A stretch of 64,000 nucleotides of DNA from Bin87 sp965204685 (GCA_965204685.1 OZ242004.1:2108001-2172000); one strand, 5' to 3'. Shown: positions 31,337 to 40,863, counted from the stretch's first letter. Made by a program: numbers and translations. The notes: generated by a model not told the origin, from the sequence alone.

Positions 31337-32335
31337 TCATGTTGGTGGAGCCATCCCGGCTCCGATTGGAGGATTCTTGTGGAAATGGTGAATCAGCAGC
31401 AGGCCGATGCTGGCGATGGCTACCGCTATCACCGCTCCGTAAGTGAATCGGGCAATGCCGGCATCAAAATTGTCCCATAAGATGGACATAGCTATAAGGA
31501 AGCCTGCCAGACCCACACCGAAATAGGCGATAAGAGCGCCGTTGCGGACGCGCCGGTTCTTTACCGGTGACATCAGGCCAACTATGAGCAGGTACGAAGC
31601 GCAGACGATCAGCGCCTGCCAGAACGCGCGGCTAAAGCCCTCGCCGGTTATCCCGCTGGTCGTAATCCATAGCGCGTCCACAATCTCGAAGGCTATGATA
31701 ACCGTCAGCCCTATCGCCACCCAGCGCGCGACCCGGTACATCACGACGGGCCCAACATCGGCCAGCGACAATAATCCGATATGCGTCAGGCACGACCCCA
31801 GCCCAATCAGCATGAACATTATCTTCTCGATCAGACCGCCCGTACTGTCATACCACACCTGGTAAATCAATATCGGCAATCCCCCGCACAGCAAGAGGGC
31901 GGCGGCAACCGGGATGGAAGGAGCAACCTTCCAGAACCGCCCGTCTTTTCCCCGCATATAGTAGACGACAACGCCATTGACGGCGACACTCATCGCCATG
32001 CCGAAAACGAGCAGCTGGCTGACCAGCACGTCAACCAATTCCAACGTCCCGGACAAGTCAAAACGGAGGGCCAGGAGCCCGATTACGATCCAAATCAGGC
32101 TCGCGATAGCCAGAGACCAGATCACTACGGGCGCCGTGACTCCCGGGAACCCGCCCGACATATCCGGAAAAAGGAATCGCTGATAACTGCCCAGGGTTGT
32201 TCGGTCCTGGGATGCGGACGGATTCGCTCCCGGCTCTGGCGAGCGTGGCAACTGGGCGCCGCAGCGGTCGCAGAGAGTTGCTGTCTCGGCTGCTTGCGAG
32301 CCGCAGTTTGCACAGTATCGGCCTGATGCCGCCAT
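31337..32335 (-). CDS. Zinc-ribbon multi-pass membrane protein
   Basis: A 332-aa protein with a cytoplasmic zinc ribbon at the N-terminus (C8-x-x-C11 and C22-x-x-C25 in CANCGSQAAETATLCDRCG), a polar linker to about residue 62, then about eight hydrophobic helices. Hydrophobic stretches include APVVIWSLAIASLIWIVIGL and IPVAAALLLCGGLPILIY. I do not recognise a characterised family; similar zinc-ribbon membrane proteins are mostly unnamed. It is flanked by two VOC genes on the same strand. Confidence 0.75.
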   Translation of the reverse strand: MAASGRYCANCGSQAAETATLCDRCGAQLPRSPEPGANPSASQDRTTLGSYQRFLFPDMSGGFPGVTAPVVIWSLAIASLIWIVIGLLALRFDLSGTLELVDVLVSQLLVFGMAMSVAVNGVVVYYMRGKDGRFWKVAPSIPVAAALLLCGGLPILIYQVWYDSTGGLIEKIMFMLIGLGSCLTHIGLLSLADVGPVVMYRVARWVAIGLTVIIAFEIVDALWITTSGITGEGFSRAFWQALIVCASYLLIVGLMSPVKNRRVRNGALIAYFGVGLAGFLIAMSILWDNFDAGIARFTYGAVIAVAIASIGLLLIHHFHKNPPIGAGMAPPT

Positions 32336-32380
32336 AACATCTCACTCCGGGCTCAGCTTTCCTGGCAGGTTTATTGTTGC

Positions 32381-32791
32381 CTAGTCCATCGGCAGCTTGT
32401 GCAACCATCCCGGCTCTGATATGTCCAGCACCTGCCCGTTGGGACCCGCCCACTTCTCTTCGGCCCGTGGGGCGCGGGGCTGGCCGTCGGCGGCAACCTC
32501 ACGCCGTACGATCTCTTCGCCGTTGATCTCCCGCAGCTTTGCGCCGGTGTCCTCCAGGCTGTCCACCTGGAACCCGATGTGGTGGATCCCGTCGTAGTGG
32601 GCGCCGTTAGGGCCTACGTCGGCGTCCTCGTTGGTCTTCCACTTGAGGATGGTCAGGTTGATGTCGCCGTCGGATAGCTGGATCTGCCGGGCGTTGCGGG
32701 CGACCTCGAACAGGTCAAACCCTTCCTTGTAGAACGTCGCCACCTCATCCGGGTTCTCGCAGGTGATGGCAATGTGCTTGATTTTGGCCAT
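32381..32791 (-). CDS. VOC/glyoxalase-fold protein (second)
   Basis: A 136-aa vicinal-oxygen-chelate protein: KIKHIAITCENPDEVATFY with the first metal His, GIHHIGFQVDSLEDT with the second, and VLDISEPGW at the end, where Asp replaces the usual Glu. The RAPRAEEKWAGPNGQV turn matches a group often annotated as catechol-dioxygenase- or lactoylglutathione-lyase-like. The ATG at 32791 has GGGGGGC upstream. The substrate is unknown. A family-A repeat fills the space to the divergent MmgE/PrpD gene. Confidence 0.82.
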   Translation of the reverse strand: MAKIKHIAITCENPDEVATFYKEGFDLFEVARNARQIQLSDGDINLTILKWKTNEDADVGPNGAHYDGIHHIGFQVDSLEDTGAKLREINGEEIVRREVAADGQPRAPRAEEKWAGPNGQVLDISEPGWLHKLPMD

Positions 32792-32846
32792 AGTGGCGCC
32801 CCCCAAAACTGGTGTTTGGGCATTATAGCCCGCAACCGGGTATCAC

Positions 32847-32966
32847 AAAATCGTCAGAATCAGGATTTTCGGGATCTGGGGATTTGCCGGATTGAAACCA
32901 TTTGCGGCAAGACGTTCCTAATCCTGATAATCTTCAAATCCGGCAAATCCTGATTCTGACGATTTT
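32847..32966. repeat. Family A copy 4 (longest perfect arms)
   Basis: 120 bp with perfect 20-bp terminal arms, AAAATCGTCAGAATCAGGAT and its complement. It lies between divergent genes, ending 21 bases before the MmgE/PrpD ATG, so it is within that gene's promoter/leader region. Confidence 0.88.
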
Positions 32967-32987
32967 CACCTGTGAGGTAATTGACCC

Positions 32988-34331
32988 ATGAGCGCAACCC
33001 GTACCCTGGCCCAGTTCATCGCCGACACCGACTTTGCCGACCTGCCGCCCCCGGTGGTGGACGCCGCCAAGATCGCCATCCTGGACGGCGTGGCCAACGT
33101 GGCCGCCGGTTCGGTCCAGGAACTTGCCGACATCATCGGCCGTTACGTGCGGGACGCCGGCGGTGCGCCCCAGGCATCGGTGGTGGGCTGGGGCTACAAG
33201 ACCAATCCGCCGTCCGCCGCCTTTGCCAACGGTGTCTTCGGCCACTGCTTGGACTACGAGATCCAGGGCTTCCCGCCCACCCACGGCACCTCGTCCTGCC
33301 TGCCCGCGGCTCTGGCCTTGGCGGAGCAGCGCCACGTCTCCGGCGCACAGGTCATCGCCGCCTACGTGCTGGGCTGGGAAATCCAGGGACGGTTGCGGCA
33401 GGCTTCCGCGCCGGCTACTCGGCCCGGCTACCACCCGCCGGGACTGGTTGGCCCCCTGGGCGGCGCGGCGGCGTCCGCCAAGACCCTGGGCCTGGACGCC
33501 GAGCAGACCCTGATGGCTCTGGGCATCGCCGCCTCCCGCACCGGCGGCCTCACCGCCAACACCGGCACCATGGTCAAGTCCACCCACCCGGGCAACGCCG
33601 CCCGCATGGGAGCCGAGGCTGGCATCCTGGCCGGCATGGGCTACACCGCCAGCGACGAGGTGCTGGAATCCCCCGTGGGCTACGCGGCCGCTCTGTTCGG
33701 CGGCGAGTTCGACTGGGACGTCGCCACCGGCGGCCTCGGCGCGTCGTGGCGGCTGATCGACCCCGGTTTTGACATCAAGCGCTTCCCCGCCCAGGTGTAC
33801 ATGCAGAACGCCATCGAGGCCGCCCTCAACCTCCGCGAGCAGAACGGCGTCGACCCCAACGACATCGAGCAGGTGACCATCCGCCGCCAGGGTAGGGGCC
33901 ACTCCGGGCCGGTGCCTCGCAGTGGCTTGGACGGCAAGTTCAGCGTGGAATACTGCGCCGCCGCCGCCCTGCTGGACGGGCAGGTCGGCATCGACACCTT
34001 CACCGACGCCCGCCGTTTCTCCCCCGACATGGAGGAAATGCTCGCTCGCATCAGCGTGGAACCCGAGGGACCCGAATCGGGCGCGACCCTCGCCACGGCC
34101 GTTCTCAGGGACGGCACCACCGTCAGCGCCGAGTGTTCCGCCTTCACCGGTTCCGCCGGGAACCCCATGTCTCGCGACCAGCGCCTGGCCAAGGTCCGCG
34201 ACTGCTTCACCCGTGCCCTCTCCGACGCCGACACCGAGCGCGTGCTGGAGATGCTGGAAAACCTCGAAAGCCTCGACGACACGGCGGACCTCATGACCGT
34301 CCTCGGCAACGTGGCGGTGGGACGAGCCTGA
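32988..34331 (+). CDS. MmgE/PrpD family protein
   Basis: A 447-aa protein of the 2-methylcitrate dehydratase/iminodisuccinate epimerase/cis-aconitate decarboxylase superfamily. Landmarks: AAKIAILDGVANVAAGS, AFANGVFGHCLDYEIQGFPP (the conserved H-x-x-D), HGTSSCLPAALALAE, GSRTGG-like AASRTGGLTAN, KSTHPGNAARMGAEAGILA and FKRFPAQ-type DIKRFPAQVYMQ. All contribute to the usual active site. It probably isomerises or dehydrates a small organic acid. TGAGGTAA lies about 10 bases upstream of the ATG. Neighbouring CoA-transferases and amidohydrolases suggest a general organic-acid catabolic role. Confidence 0.87.
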   Translation: MSATRTLAQFIADTDFADLPPPVVDAAKIAILDGVANVAAGSVQELADIIGRYVRDAGGAPQASVVGWGYKTNPPSAAFANGVFGHCLDYEIQGFPPTHGTSSCLPAALALAEQRHVSGAQVIAAYVLGWEIQGRLRQASAPATRPGYHPPGLVGPLGGAAASAKTLGLDAEQTLMALGIAASRTGGLTANTGTMVKSTHPGNAARMGAEAGILAGMGYTASDEVLESPVGYAAALFGGEFDWDVATGGLGASWRLIDPGFDIKRFPAQVYMQNAIEAALNLREQNGVDPNDIEQVTIRRQGRGHSGPVPRSGLDGKFSVEYCAAAALLDGQVGIDTFTDARRFSPDMEEMLARISVEPEGPESGATLATAVLRDGTTVSAECSAFTGSAGNPMSRDQRLAKVRDCFTRALSDADTERVLEMLENLESLDDTADLMTVLGNVAVGRA

Positions 34332-34350
34332 CCTGCGCAATAGCCCAATA

Positions 34351-34458
34351 GTCAGAAGCAGGATTTCCCGGATTTGAGGATTTTCAGGATTGAGTCGATG
34401 GTGCTGAGTATCACCACAATCCTGAAAATCCGATAATCCCGTGAATCCTGCTTCTGAC
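34351..34458. repeat. Family A copy 5
   Basis: 108 bp with perfect 15-bp arms GTCAGAAGCAGGATT and AATCCTGCTTCTGAC. Compared with copy 4, both arms carry the matching change (AATC to AAGC and GATT to GCTT), so pairing is kept. Confidence 0.85.
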
Positions 34459-34510
34459 GAATACTTTGGCGCAGCCCAGCCGCAGCCACATGTTCCCGTT
34501 CATCCCGCGC

Positions 34511-34516
34511 TATAAT
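34511..34516 (+). promoter_or_regulatory. -10 box TATAAT upstream of the hydantoinase-like gene
   Basis: Consensus TATAAT in CGCGCTATAATCGCGC, 71 bases before the ATG at 34588. It lacks a good -35 at 16-18 bases. Confidence 0.35.
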
Positions 34517-34587
34517 CGCGCCAAATCGGGCGAAATGCGTAAAGCGTTGTCGCCAGTGTACGAAACACGCATCCACGGGAGGGAATC

Positions 34588-36030
34588 ATGCTGGACTTGA
34601 TCATCAAGGGCGGAACCGTGGTCACACCGGACGGCGTGGGCCTCCGGGACGTCGGCGTCCAGGGCGAGCAGATTGCGGCGGTGGCCGCCCCGGGCGTGCT
34701 CGACGACATCGGCGCCGGCGAGACCATCGACGCGACGGGCATGATCGTGCTGCCGGGTGGCATCGAGCCCCACGCTCACATCAACGTGCCCGTGCCCGAC
34801 TACTGGGCCGGCGGAGACGACGGCGTTTTCACCCAGCCTCCTGAAGCGGCCAGCCGCGCCGCCGCCTTCGGTGGCGTCACCACCTACGTGGACTTCGCCG
34901 GGGCGTTGCCCCTGACTCCCGGCGCCGTGCCGCCCTCCGACCCCATCATGGCCCAGATCGAGACCCGGCGCGACACTTTTCGCGGCCACTCCTATACCGA
35001 CTACACCTTCCACTACATCCTGGCCGGCGCCATCCCGCCCAGCACCATGGGCGAGATCGGCGAGGCGATTCAGTCCGGCGTGGCCAGCTTCAAGATTTTC
35101 ACGACGTTCCACGCCCGAGTCCCCATGGGCCACCTGTGGGAGATCTTCCAGGAGGTCGGCAAGCACGGCGGCATCATGGCCGTCCACGCCGAAGAGGACG
35201 ACATCGTCACCTATATGGAAGAGAAGCTGGAGCGCGAGGGCCGCGACCACGGCTCCAACCTCCACCTGGCCCACAACAACATCTCGGAAGACATCTCCTT
35301 CCGCAAGGTGGTGCGTCTGGCCCAAAAGACCGAGACCGGCATCTACTTCGTCCACACCACGGCCAAGGAGGGCGTCGCCGCCATTGCCGAGGCCCGCGCC
35401 GCGCAACTCCCGGTATACGGCGAAGCCCTGCACAACTACCTGGAGTTCACCTGCGACGACTACCTGAAACCCGACGGTCTGGCCATCCACACCTATCCCG
35501 CCATCAAGTTCTCCGACGACCGCGACGCCCTGCAGCAAGGCCTGGTCGACGGCCCCATCTGCACCACCGCCACCGACGAGTGGACCACCTACAAGAACAT
35601 CAAGCTGGCCGGCGACACCATCCGCACCCTGTGCGGCGGACACAACGGCATCGAAACCCGCATGGCGGTCACCTACACCAAGCTGGCCGCCAACGGGCGC
35701 ATTGACCTGGAGCGGTTCGCCGCCATCACGTCCACCAACGCCGCCAGGATCCTCGGCATGTACCCGCAGAAGGGCGCCATCGCCGTGGGCAGCGACGCCG
35801 ACATCGTACTCTTCGACCCCAACCTGAAGAAGACGATCACCGTGGATGAGTTGCACGCCGAGTCCGACTACTCCATCTGGGACGGCTTCCAGTGCGAGGG
35901 CTACCCGATCATGACCATCCTGCGCGGCAAGGTCATCGTCCGCGACGGTCAGCTTCTGGGCAGCTCCGCCGACGGCCGCTGGCTTTCCCGCAAGGTCGCT
36001 CCCCGCGTGATTACGCAAACGTCGGTGTAG
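34588..36030 (+). CDS. Dihydropyrimidinase/hydantoinase-like amidohydrolase
   Basis: A 480-aa cyclic-amidohydrolase of the D-hydantoinase/dihydropyrimidinase family. Metal ligands by position: H62-A-H64 (EPHAHINVP), K169 in SFKIFTTF (carboxylated lysine), H200 in AVHAEEDD, H256 in FVHTTAKEG, D330 in TTATDEWTT. The N- and C-terminal segments (LIIKGGTVVTPDGV; GAIAVGSDADIVLFDPN) make the beta-sandwich. It opens a cyclic diamide ring. GGGAGG lies 7 bases upstream of the ATG. At D330 the usual GTDHCP-type loop reads ATDEWTT, so the substrate may be different from classical hydantoins. Confidence 0.88.
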   Translation: MLDLIIKGGTVVTPDGVGLRDVGVQGEQIAAVAAPGVLDDIGAGETIDATGMIVLPGGIEPHAHINVPVPDYWAGGDDGVFTQPPEAASRAAAFGGVTTYVDFAGALPLTPGAVPPSDPIMAQIETRRDTFRGHSYTDYTFHYILAGAIPPSTMGEIGEAIQSGVASFKIFTTFHARVPMGHLWEIFQEVGKHGGIMAVHAEEDDIVTYMEEKLEREGRDHGSNLHLAHNNISEDISFRKVVRLAQKTETGIYFVHTTAKEGVAAIAEARAAQLPVYGEALHNYLEFTCDDYLKPDGLAIHTYPAIKFSDDRDALQQGLVDGPICTTATDEWTTYKNIKLAGDTIRTLCGGHNGIETRMAVTYTKLAANGRIDLERFAAITSTNAARILGMYPQKGAIAVGSDADIVLFDPNLKKTITVDELHAESDYSIWDGFQCEGYPIMTILRGKVIVRDGQLLGSSADGRWLSRKVAPRVITQTSV

Positions 36031-36042
36031 CGGCCGGATTGC

Positions 36043-37023
36043 CTACGCCACGCTGACCGGCTTGCCGGTCTCCATCGACTCGTAGGCGGCCAGCACCAGG
36101 GCGAGGTCGGCCAGTCCGTCTTCGCCCGTCATCGCCGGCCGTCGACCTTCGCGGATGCTGCTCCGGAACTCCCTGACCATGGGAACCAGCCCGTTGCCGT
36201 AATCCGCCAGGTCAACGGTGGTTTCGGAGCCGGCATCGGTTACCTTCAGCCACGGTTTGCCCGGCTCGAAATATAGCGTCGCCTCGGTCCCCGAAATCGA
36301 AACCCACGAGTGCGGTTGCGGCGGCACAACGCTCCAGGAATGGTTGATCACACCGACCACTCCATTTGTGTCCCGGGTGACCACCACCACGCCGTCCTCC
36401 GCTTCCAGCCCCGGTTGTCCGGGCAGAATCTCGCGGGCGTAGACCTCGTTGGGCTGGCCGACCAGGTACTTCACCGCGCTCAGCTTGTGGATACCGCCGT
36501 CAATGAGCACGCCGCCGCCGTTCAGTTCCGCCCGGCTCCGCCATCCGGCCGGCGCAAACGGGAACTGCTCGTGCAACTGGATCAGGCGCACCTGACCCAC
36601 CCGGCCCTGCTCGATGAGCCGCTTGGCCTCCTGCACCGGCGGCAGGAACCGGTAGTTCTCCGCCACCATGAACGTGACTCCAGCCGATTCGCCTTCGAGG
36701 ATCATCGCTTCCGCGTCGGCCAGCGTTCCGGCGATGGGCTTTTCTACCAGCGCGTGCTTGCCGGCGCGAAAGGCCAGCGTGGCGTGCTCTCGGTGCAGAT
36801 GGTGCGGCGTGCAGACGTACACCGCCTCCACCCTGGAGTCGGACACTGCTACTTTGTAGCTTCCAAACGCGTCTGCCCCATTGAACCGCGAGGCGTAGTC
36901 CCGCGCCCGGCCCAGATTCCGGCTGGCGAAGTACAGGTCAATCTCGCCGGCCAACGCGGCCATTGAACGCGCGAACACCGCCGCAAAGGAACCGCAACCC
37001 AGTACGCACAGGCCAAGAGCCAA
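36043..37023 (-). CDS. Gfo/Idh/MocA family oxidoreductase
   Basis: About 326 aa. An NAD(P)-dependent sugar/inositol-type dehydrogenase. The Rossmann start LGLCVLGCGSFAAVFARSM, then YVCTPHHLHREHATLAFRAG and the E-K95-P motif in HALVEKPIAG place the catalytic lysine; a C-terminal sheet includes LNGGGVLIDGGIHKL with the conserved G-x-H. No ATG is available. TTG at 37023 with GGCGGTG upstream fits the fold; TTG at 37056 would add 11 residues. It converges with the hydantoinase-like gene (12-bp gap) and is divergent from the MFS gene. Confidence 0.83.
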   Translation of the reverse strand: MALGLCVLGCGSFAAVFARSMAALAGEIDLYFASRNLGRARDYASRFNGADAFGSYKVAVSDSRVEAVYVCTPHHLHREHATLAFRAGKHALVEKPIAGTLADAEAMILEGESAGVTFMVAENYRFLPPVQEAKRLIEQGRVGQVRLIQLHEQFPFAPAGWRSRAELNGGGVLIDGGIHKLSAVKYLVGQPNEVYAREILPGQPGLEAEDGVVVVTRDTNGVVGVINHSWSVVPPQPHSWVSISGTEATLYFEPGKPWLKVTDAGSETTVDLADYGNGLVPMVREFRSSIREGRRPAMTGEDGLADLALVLAAYESMETGKPVSVA

Positions 37024-37171
37024 TCGAACACCGCCTATCCAGAGATTTTTCCGCAAGAGTAAACCGGAACCGGCGCTAAATCCAGCGCGAGTCCTGCTTG
37101 TGTTGTTTGACTCGCCGTTGCCAACCCGCGTATCGTGCCGGCTTTATCAACTTCGGAAGGGTAGCAAGCGA

Positions 37172-38419
37172 TTGGCGCGCATCTCCAACGCTCCGGTATT
37201 TGTGGTCCTCCAGGACCGCAATTTTCAGCGCCTTTGGGCGGCGCGGTGGATCCACGAGATCTCCCGGCGCATGGAACTGATCACGCTAGGCTACCTGGTG
37301 CTGGAGCTCACGGACTCGGCCTTCCAGGTTGGCCTGATCTCGGTGTTCCTGAACGGGCCGCGGCCGCCGCTGGCGCTGGTTGCCGGTATGCTGGCCGACC
37401 GGCTGGACCGCTGGCGCATCCTGGCCACCATCCATACTATCTACCTGCTGCTGGCTTCATGCCTGCTGGCGCTGCTGATCCTCGACCTCGTCGAGCCGTG
37501 GCACGTGTTTCTCGTCGTGCTCGCCCAGGGCACCGCCAAGGTGCTGGACGACCCGACCCGCCGCGCCTCGCTGTTCGACTTGGCCGGACAGGACCGCATC
37601 GCCCACGCCATGTCGCTGGAGACGATGACCAACAACGGCGGCAAGATACTGGGCCCAATAGCGGGCGGCCTGCTGGTGGAGTTTTACGGGTTCACCGGCG
37701 CGTTCATCGTGCTGGTGGCGCTGGACCTGATGTCGGCCGTGCTCATCTGGAGGATGCGCTTGCCCGAGCGTTCCATGTTGATCGTGCGCGACACCGCCTT
37801 CTTTACCGGCATCAGATCAGGTATCAGCCACTCGTTCTCCGACAAGTTCGTCTTGGGGGTGCTGACCATATCCCTGGTGATGAACGGCATGGTCCTGCCG
37901 CTGCAATACTTCATCCCCGTCATCGCTACGGACGTGCTCATGGTAGGGCCGGCCCTGGGCGGACTGCTGGGAGCGGCCGACGGCATCGGCGCGTTCGTCG
38001 GAGCGATGATCATCGCCACGCGGCGCAACTACAGCTTCCACGGCCGTTACTTTGCCTTCGGCGCGATCATTGTCGCTGTAGGCGTGGTGGCCGTCTCGTG
38101 GTCGCCGTGGTTCCTCGTCTCCTTCCTGGCGCTCTTCACCGCCGGCGTGGGTCAATCGGGATTCAGCACCATGCAGAGCACCATCCTCATGCTTTCGACC
38201 GCGCCGGAAATGCGCGGCAGGATCATGGGATCCCAGGGCCTGGTCAATGGACTCGGTCACCTGATTGGCGGGTTCGAGATCGGCGCCATCGCCCAAGCCT
38301 TCACTATCTCCCTGGCCATCGGGCTGAACGCGGGTATTGGCCTGTTGCTGATGGCGCCGGTGATGATATTGACCCCGCTGATCAAGCGGGCGGTGGAACC
38401 GTACCAACCCCGGAGTTGA
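37172..38419 (+). CDS. MFS transporter (DHA3/enterobactin-exporter type)
   Basis: About 415 aa, with 10-12 hydrophobic helices and the motif-A-like loop GMLADRLDRWRILATIHTIY near residue 75. The opening NFQRLWAARWIHEISRRMEL and later ILGPIAGGLLVEFYGFTGAF are typical of the MFS_3/DHA3 branch (macrolide or siderophore efflux relatives). Start is uncertain: TTG at 37172 has GGAAGG 10 bases upstream; GTG at 37100 is the upstream alternative. The neighbouring divergent oxidoreductase gives no substrate clue. Confidence 0.82.
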   Translation: MARISNAPVFVVLQDRNFQRLWAARWIHEISRRMELITLGYLVLELTDSAFQVGLISVFLNGPRPPLALVAGMLADRLDRWRILATIHTIYLLLASCLLALLILDLVEPWHVFLVVLAQGTAKVLDDPTRRASLFDLAGQDRIAHAMSLETMTNNGGKILGPIAGGLLVEFYGFTGAFIVLVALDLMSAVLIWRMRLPERSMLIVRDTAFFTGIRSGISHSFSDKFVLGVLTISLVMNGMVLPLQYFIPVIATDVLMVGPALGGLLGAADGIGAFVGAMIIATRRNYSFHGRYFAFGAIIVAVGVVAVSWSPWFLVSFLALFTAGVGQSGFSTMQSTILMLSTAPEMRGRIMGSQGLVNGLGHLIGGFEIGAIAQAFTISLAIGLNAGIGLLLMAPVMILTPLIKRAVEPYQPRS

Positions 38420-38432
38420 CCGTTTCCGGCCG

Positions 38433-39632
38433 TCACTCCAGGCCGGTCACGCAGCGGGCAGGGTCCGACTCCGCTAAAACTTGAGGCCGGTGCCCGGTGT
38501 GAACGTAGTCCGCAATCAGCTTGCCCGCCATGGGCCCGCGCCCGAAACCCGAGGACGCCAAACCGCTGACGATGTACACCTCGTCCAGCTGCGGTATCCT
38601 TCCGATTATGGGCCGGCCGTCCAGCGAGAAGGGCATCATCCCGGACCAGGTGCGGCTGATGGACAACCCGCCCAACATGGGCAGCACCTCGCTGGCGTGG
38701 CCGAAGTTTACCTCCACCCCGCCGGCGTCCACCGTGTAGTCGTATCCGACCAATTCGCGGTCGCCGCCGAAGATGATCTCGCCGTCCCGGTTCTGCCGGC
38801 CGTACAGGTGTCTTGTCACCCGGCGACCGTCGATGTGGGTGAGTTCGGGCGGAGTGTGCGCATCGTTGCCCGGACCGTGGCTCCAATGCGAGTACGACTC
38901 TGCCGACGAAAGCGAGTGGAAAGACCGAGGAGGCAGGGGTTGCGTCGCCCACATCTGCCCGCGCACCGGCACGATGGGGATGCGGACGCCCAGCATCTCA
39001 CCCAGCGGCCCGCACCATGCGCCCGCCGCCAGGATCAACTGCCGCGCTTCGTAGGTTTCCTCGCCACAGTCAACTCGATACGTTCCTTCCATCGTCCTGC
39101 CGATCCCGTCAACCTCCCGGCCGGTCAGGATGTTTGCTCCTCGCTCTGCCGCGGCCGCGGCGAAGGCGTGGGTGGCTTTCTTCGGGTCGGCCTGGCCTCT
39201 CAAGGGGAAGTGCATGGCTCCATAGAGCTCGGGATTAAGCTCCGGTTCGATGCTGCGCGCTTCGTCGATGGTCAGCAGGTCCAGCGTGTAGCCCCGGGAT
39301 TTCAGCGCCAGCGTCCGGTCTCGCGCGTACACGTACTGCTCCTCGGTCTGGATCGCCTGGAGCCCGCCGGACGCCCGGAAATCGATGTCGTAGCCCAGAT
39401 GCATTTGCAGGCTCCGAAAGATCTGCAGGCTGCCCATGGTCAGGTACGATTCCAGGTCCGGCACGTTGCCCCATCCCAGCGCGCCAATGCCCCCGGCGTT
39501 GACGCCCGACGCCTCTGAGGCAATCGCGCCGCGTTCCAACAGCGTCACGTCCCGCCCGCACTCTGCCAGGTGAAAGGCCGCGGACGCTCCCGCAATGCCT
39601 CCGCCGATAATGATTACTTCAGCGTCCGCCAT
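38433..39632 (-). CDS. FAD-dependent amine/amino-acid oxidoreductase (DAO family)
   Basis: A 399-aa flavoprotein. The FAD-binding start EVIIIGGGIAGASAAFHLAE has GGGIAG at 10-15, followed by TLLERGAIASEASGVNAGGI and the second FAD contact LILAAGAWCGPLG. The C-terminal YIVSGLASSGFGRGPMAGKL loop closes the FAD site. Relatives are D-amino-acid dehydrogenase, glycine and sarcosine oxidases. It follows the peptide-type ABC transporter genes on the same strand with a family-D repeat between, so it could act on imported amino acids or N-methylated amines. Confidence 0.86.
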   Translation of the reverse strand: MADAEVIIIGGGIAGASAAFHLAECGRDVTLLERGAIASEASGVNAGGIGALGWGNVPDLESYLTMGSLQIFRSLQMHLGYDIDFRASGGLQAIQTEEQYVYARDRTLALKSRGYTLDLLTIDEARSIEPELNPELYGAMHFPLRGQADPKKATHAFAAAAAERGANILTGREVDGIGRTMEGTYRVDCGEETYEARQLILAAGAWCGPLGEMLGVRIPIVPVRGQMWATQPLPPRSFHSLSSAESYSHWSHGPGNDAHTPPELTHIDGRRVTRHLYGRQNRDGEIIFGGDRELVGYDYTVDAGGVEVNFGHASEVLPMLGGLSISRTWSGMMPFSLDGRPIIGRIPQLDEVYIVSGLASSGFGRGPMAGKLIADYVHTGHRPQVLAESDPARCVTGLE

Positions 39633-39685
39633 TCACACCTCGTCTGGCATCTATCCAGAATTGCAACATCCGTCTCATCCATAAC

Positions 39686-39784
39686 CGTCATACCGGCGAA
39701 AGCCGGTATCCAGGAATCTTTGCCGTACGCACGTTTGCCGGCGTTTTGGGCTGCCTGGATTCCTGCTTCCGCAGAAATGTCGTC
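39686..39784. repeat. Dispersed repeat, family D
   Basis: About 100 bp. The left end is a perfect hairpin ATACCGGC-GAAA-GCCGGTAT followed by CCAGGAAT; the right part has CTGGATTCCTGCTTCCGCAG. This resembles widely spread repeats with CATTCCCGCGAAAGCGGG-type hairpins that flank genes in many bacteria. One copy seen here. Confidence 0.6.
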
Positions 39785-39803
39785 TTTCCCGATTCACCGC
39801 GCC

Positions 39804-40844
39804 TCACGCCTCGTAGCAGGCGACCCAGTGCCCCGACCCGTGCTCTACCATCACCGGGTGCGCGTTGACCCGGCAAAAGTCCGTGGCCGCCGGACAACGG
39901 TCGTAAAAGCGGCACCGCTCCGGCGGGTCTATGGGCAGCGTCAAGTCTCCCCGTATGTCCGGGTGTGCGCGACGGTACGCGGGATCCGGCACCGGCACCG
40001 CCGATAGCAGCGCCCGGGTGTAGGGATGCCGCGGGTTCCGCAAGAGTTCTTCGGTTTCCGCCATCTCGACGATCTTGCCCAGGTACATCACCGCGATGCG
40101 ATGGCACATGTAGCGGGCCACCGCCAGGTCGTGGGTGATGTACAGGTAGGAGATCCCCAACTGCTGCGCCAACTCCTGCATCAGCGACATGATCCCGGTG
40201 CGGCTGGAAACGTCCAGCATGGACGTCGGCTCGTCAGCCACCACGAAGGACGGGCCGATCACCAGCGCCCTCGCGATGGCCACCCGCTGGCGTTGCCCTC
40301 CCGAAAGCTCGTGGGGATGCCGGAACAGGAACGACGCCGGCGGCGTCAAACCCACCTCGGTCAGTATCTCCGTGACCCGATCCACCCGGTCCGTCAGATG
40401 GCCGATGCCCTGCACCGCCAGCGGCTCGGCGATGGTGTCGTATATGGTCCGGCGCGGGTTCATCGACTCGTAGGGGTCCTGAAAGATCATCTGCGCCTGT
40501 CGGCGAAAGGCGCGCAAGTCGGCGGCGCGAATCGCGCTGGCGTCCACTGGCTCGCCTGACCCGCCATCGGCATCATCCCTTGACGGAAATTGGAATCGTA
40601 TGTGGCCGGAGGTGGGTTCCAGCAGCTTCACCAGCAGCTTGCCCACCGTCGTCTTGCCGCAGCCCGACTCGCCCACCAACCCCAGGCTCTCGCCCGGCGC
40701 CAGGGCGAACGACACGTCATCCACGGCATGAATGAAGCTGGAGGGCTGACGGAACAGGCTTTTCGACACCGGAAACCGCTTGGTCAACCCTTCCACGGCA
40801 ACCAGCGGCCCGCTATCACGACTGCTCACTTCCCTACTCTCCAT
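39804..40844 (-). CDS. Peptide-type ABC transporter ATPase, DppF/OppF-like
   Basis: A 346-aa ATPase. Walker A GESGCGKT at 58-65, signature LSGGQRQRVAIARAL, Walker B VVADEPTSMLD, switch His in YITHDLAV. The C-terminal oligopeptide-ABC domain has cysteines in RCRFYDRCPAATDFC, which in relatives hold an Fe-S cluster. It forms the ATPase pair with the upstream DppD-like protein on the inner membrane face. The start at 40844 (MESREV) excludes an upstream stretch encoded by the family-B repeat. Confidence 0.9.
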   Translation of the reverse strand: MESREVSSRDSGPLVAVEGLTKRFPVSKSLFRQPSSFIHAVDDVSFALAPGESLGLVGESGCGKTTVGKLLVKLLEPTSGHIRFQFPSRDDADGGSGEPVDASAIRAADLRAFRRQAQMIFQDPYESMNPRRTIYDTIAEPLAVQGIGHLTDRVDRVTEILTEVGLTPPASFLFRHPHELSGGQRQRVAIARALVIGPSFVVADEPTSMLDVSSRTGIMSLMQELAQQLGISYLYITHDLAVARYMCHRIAVMYLGKIVEMAETEELLRNPRHPYTRALLSAVPVPDPAYRRAHPDIRGDLTLPIDPPERCRFYDRCPAATDFCRVNAHPVMVEHGSGHWVACYEA

Positions 40845-40863
40845 ACTGAACCGCCAGAGCAAT

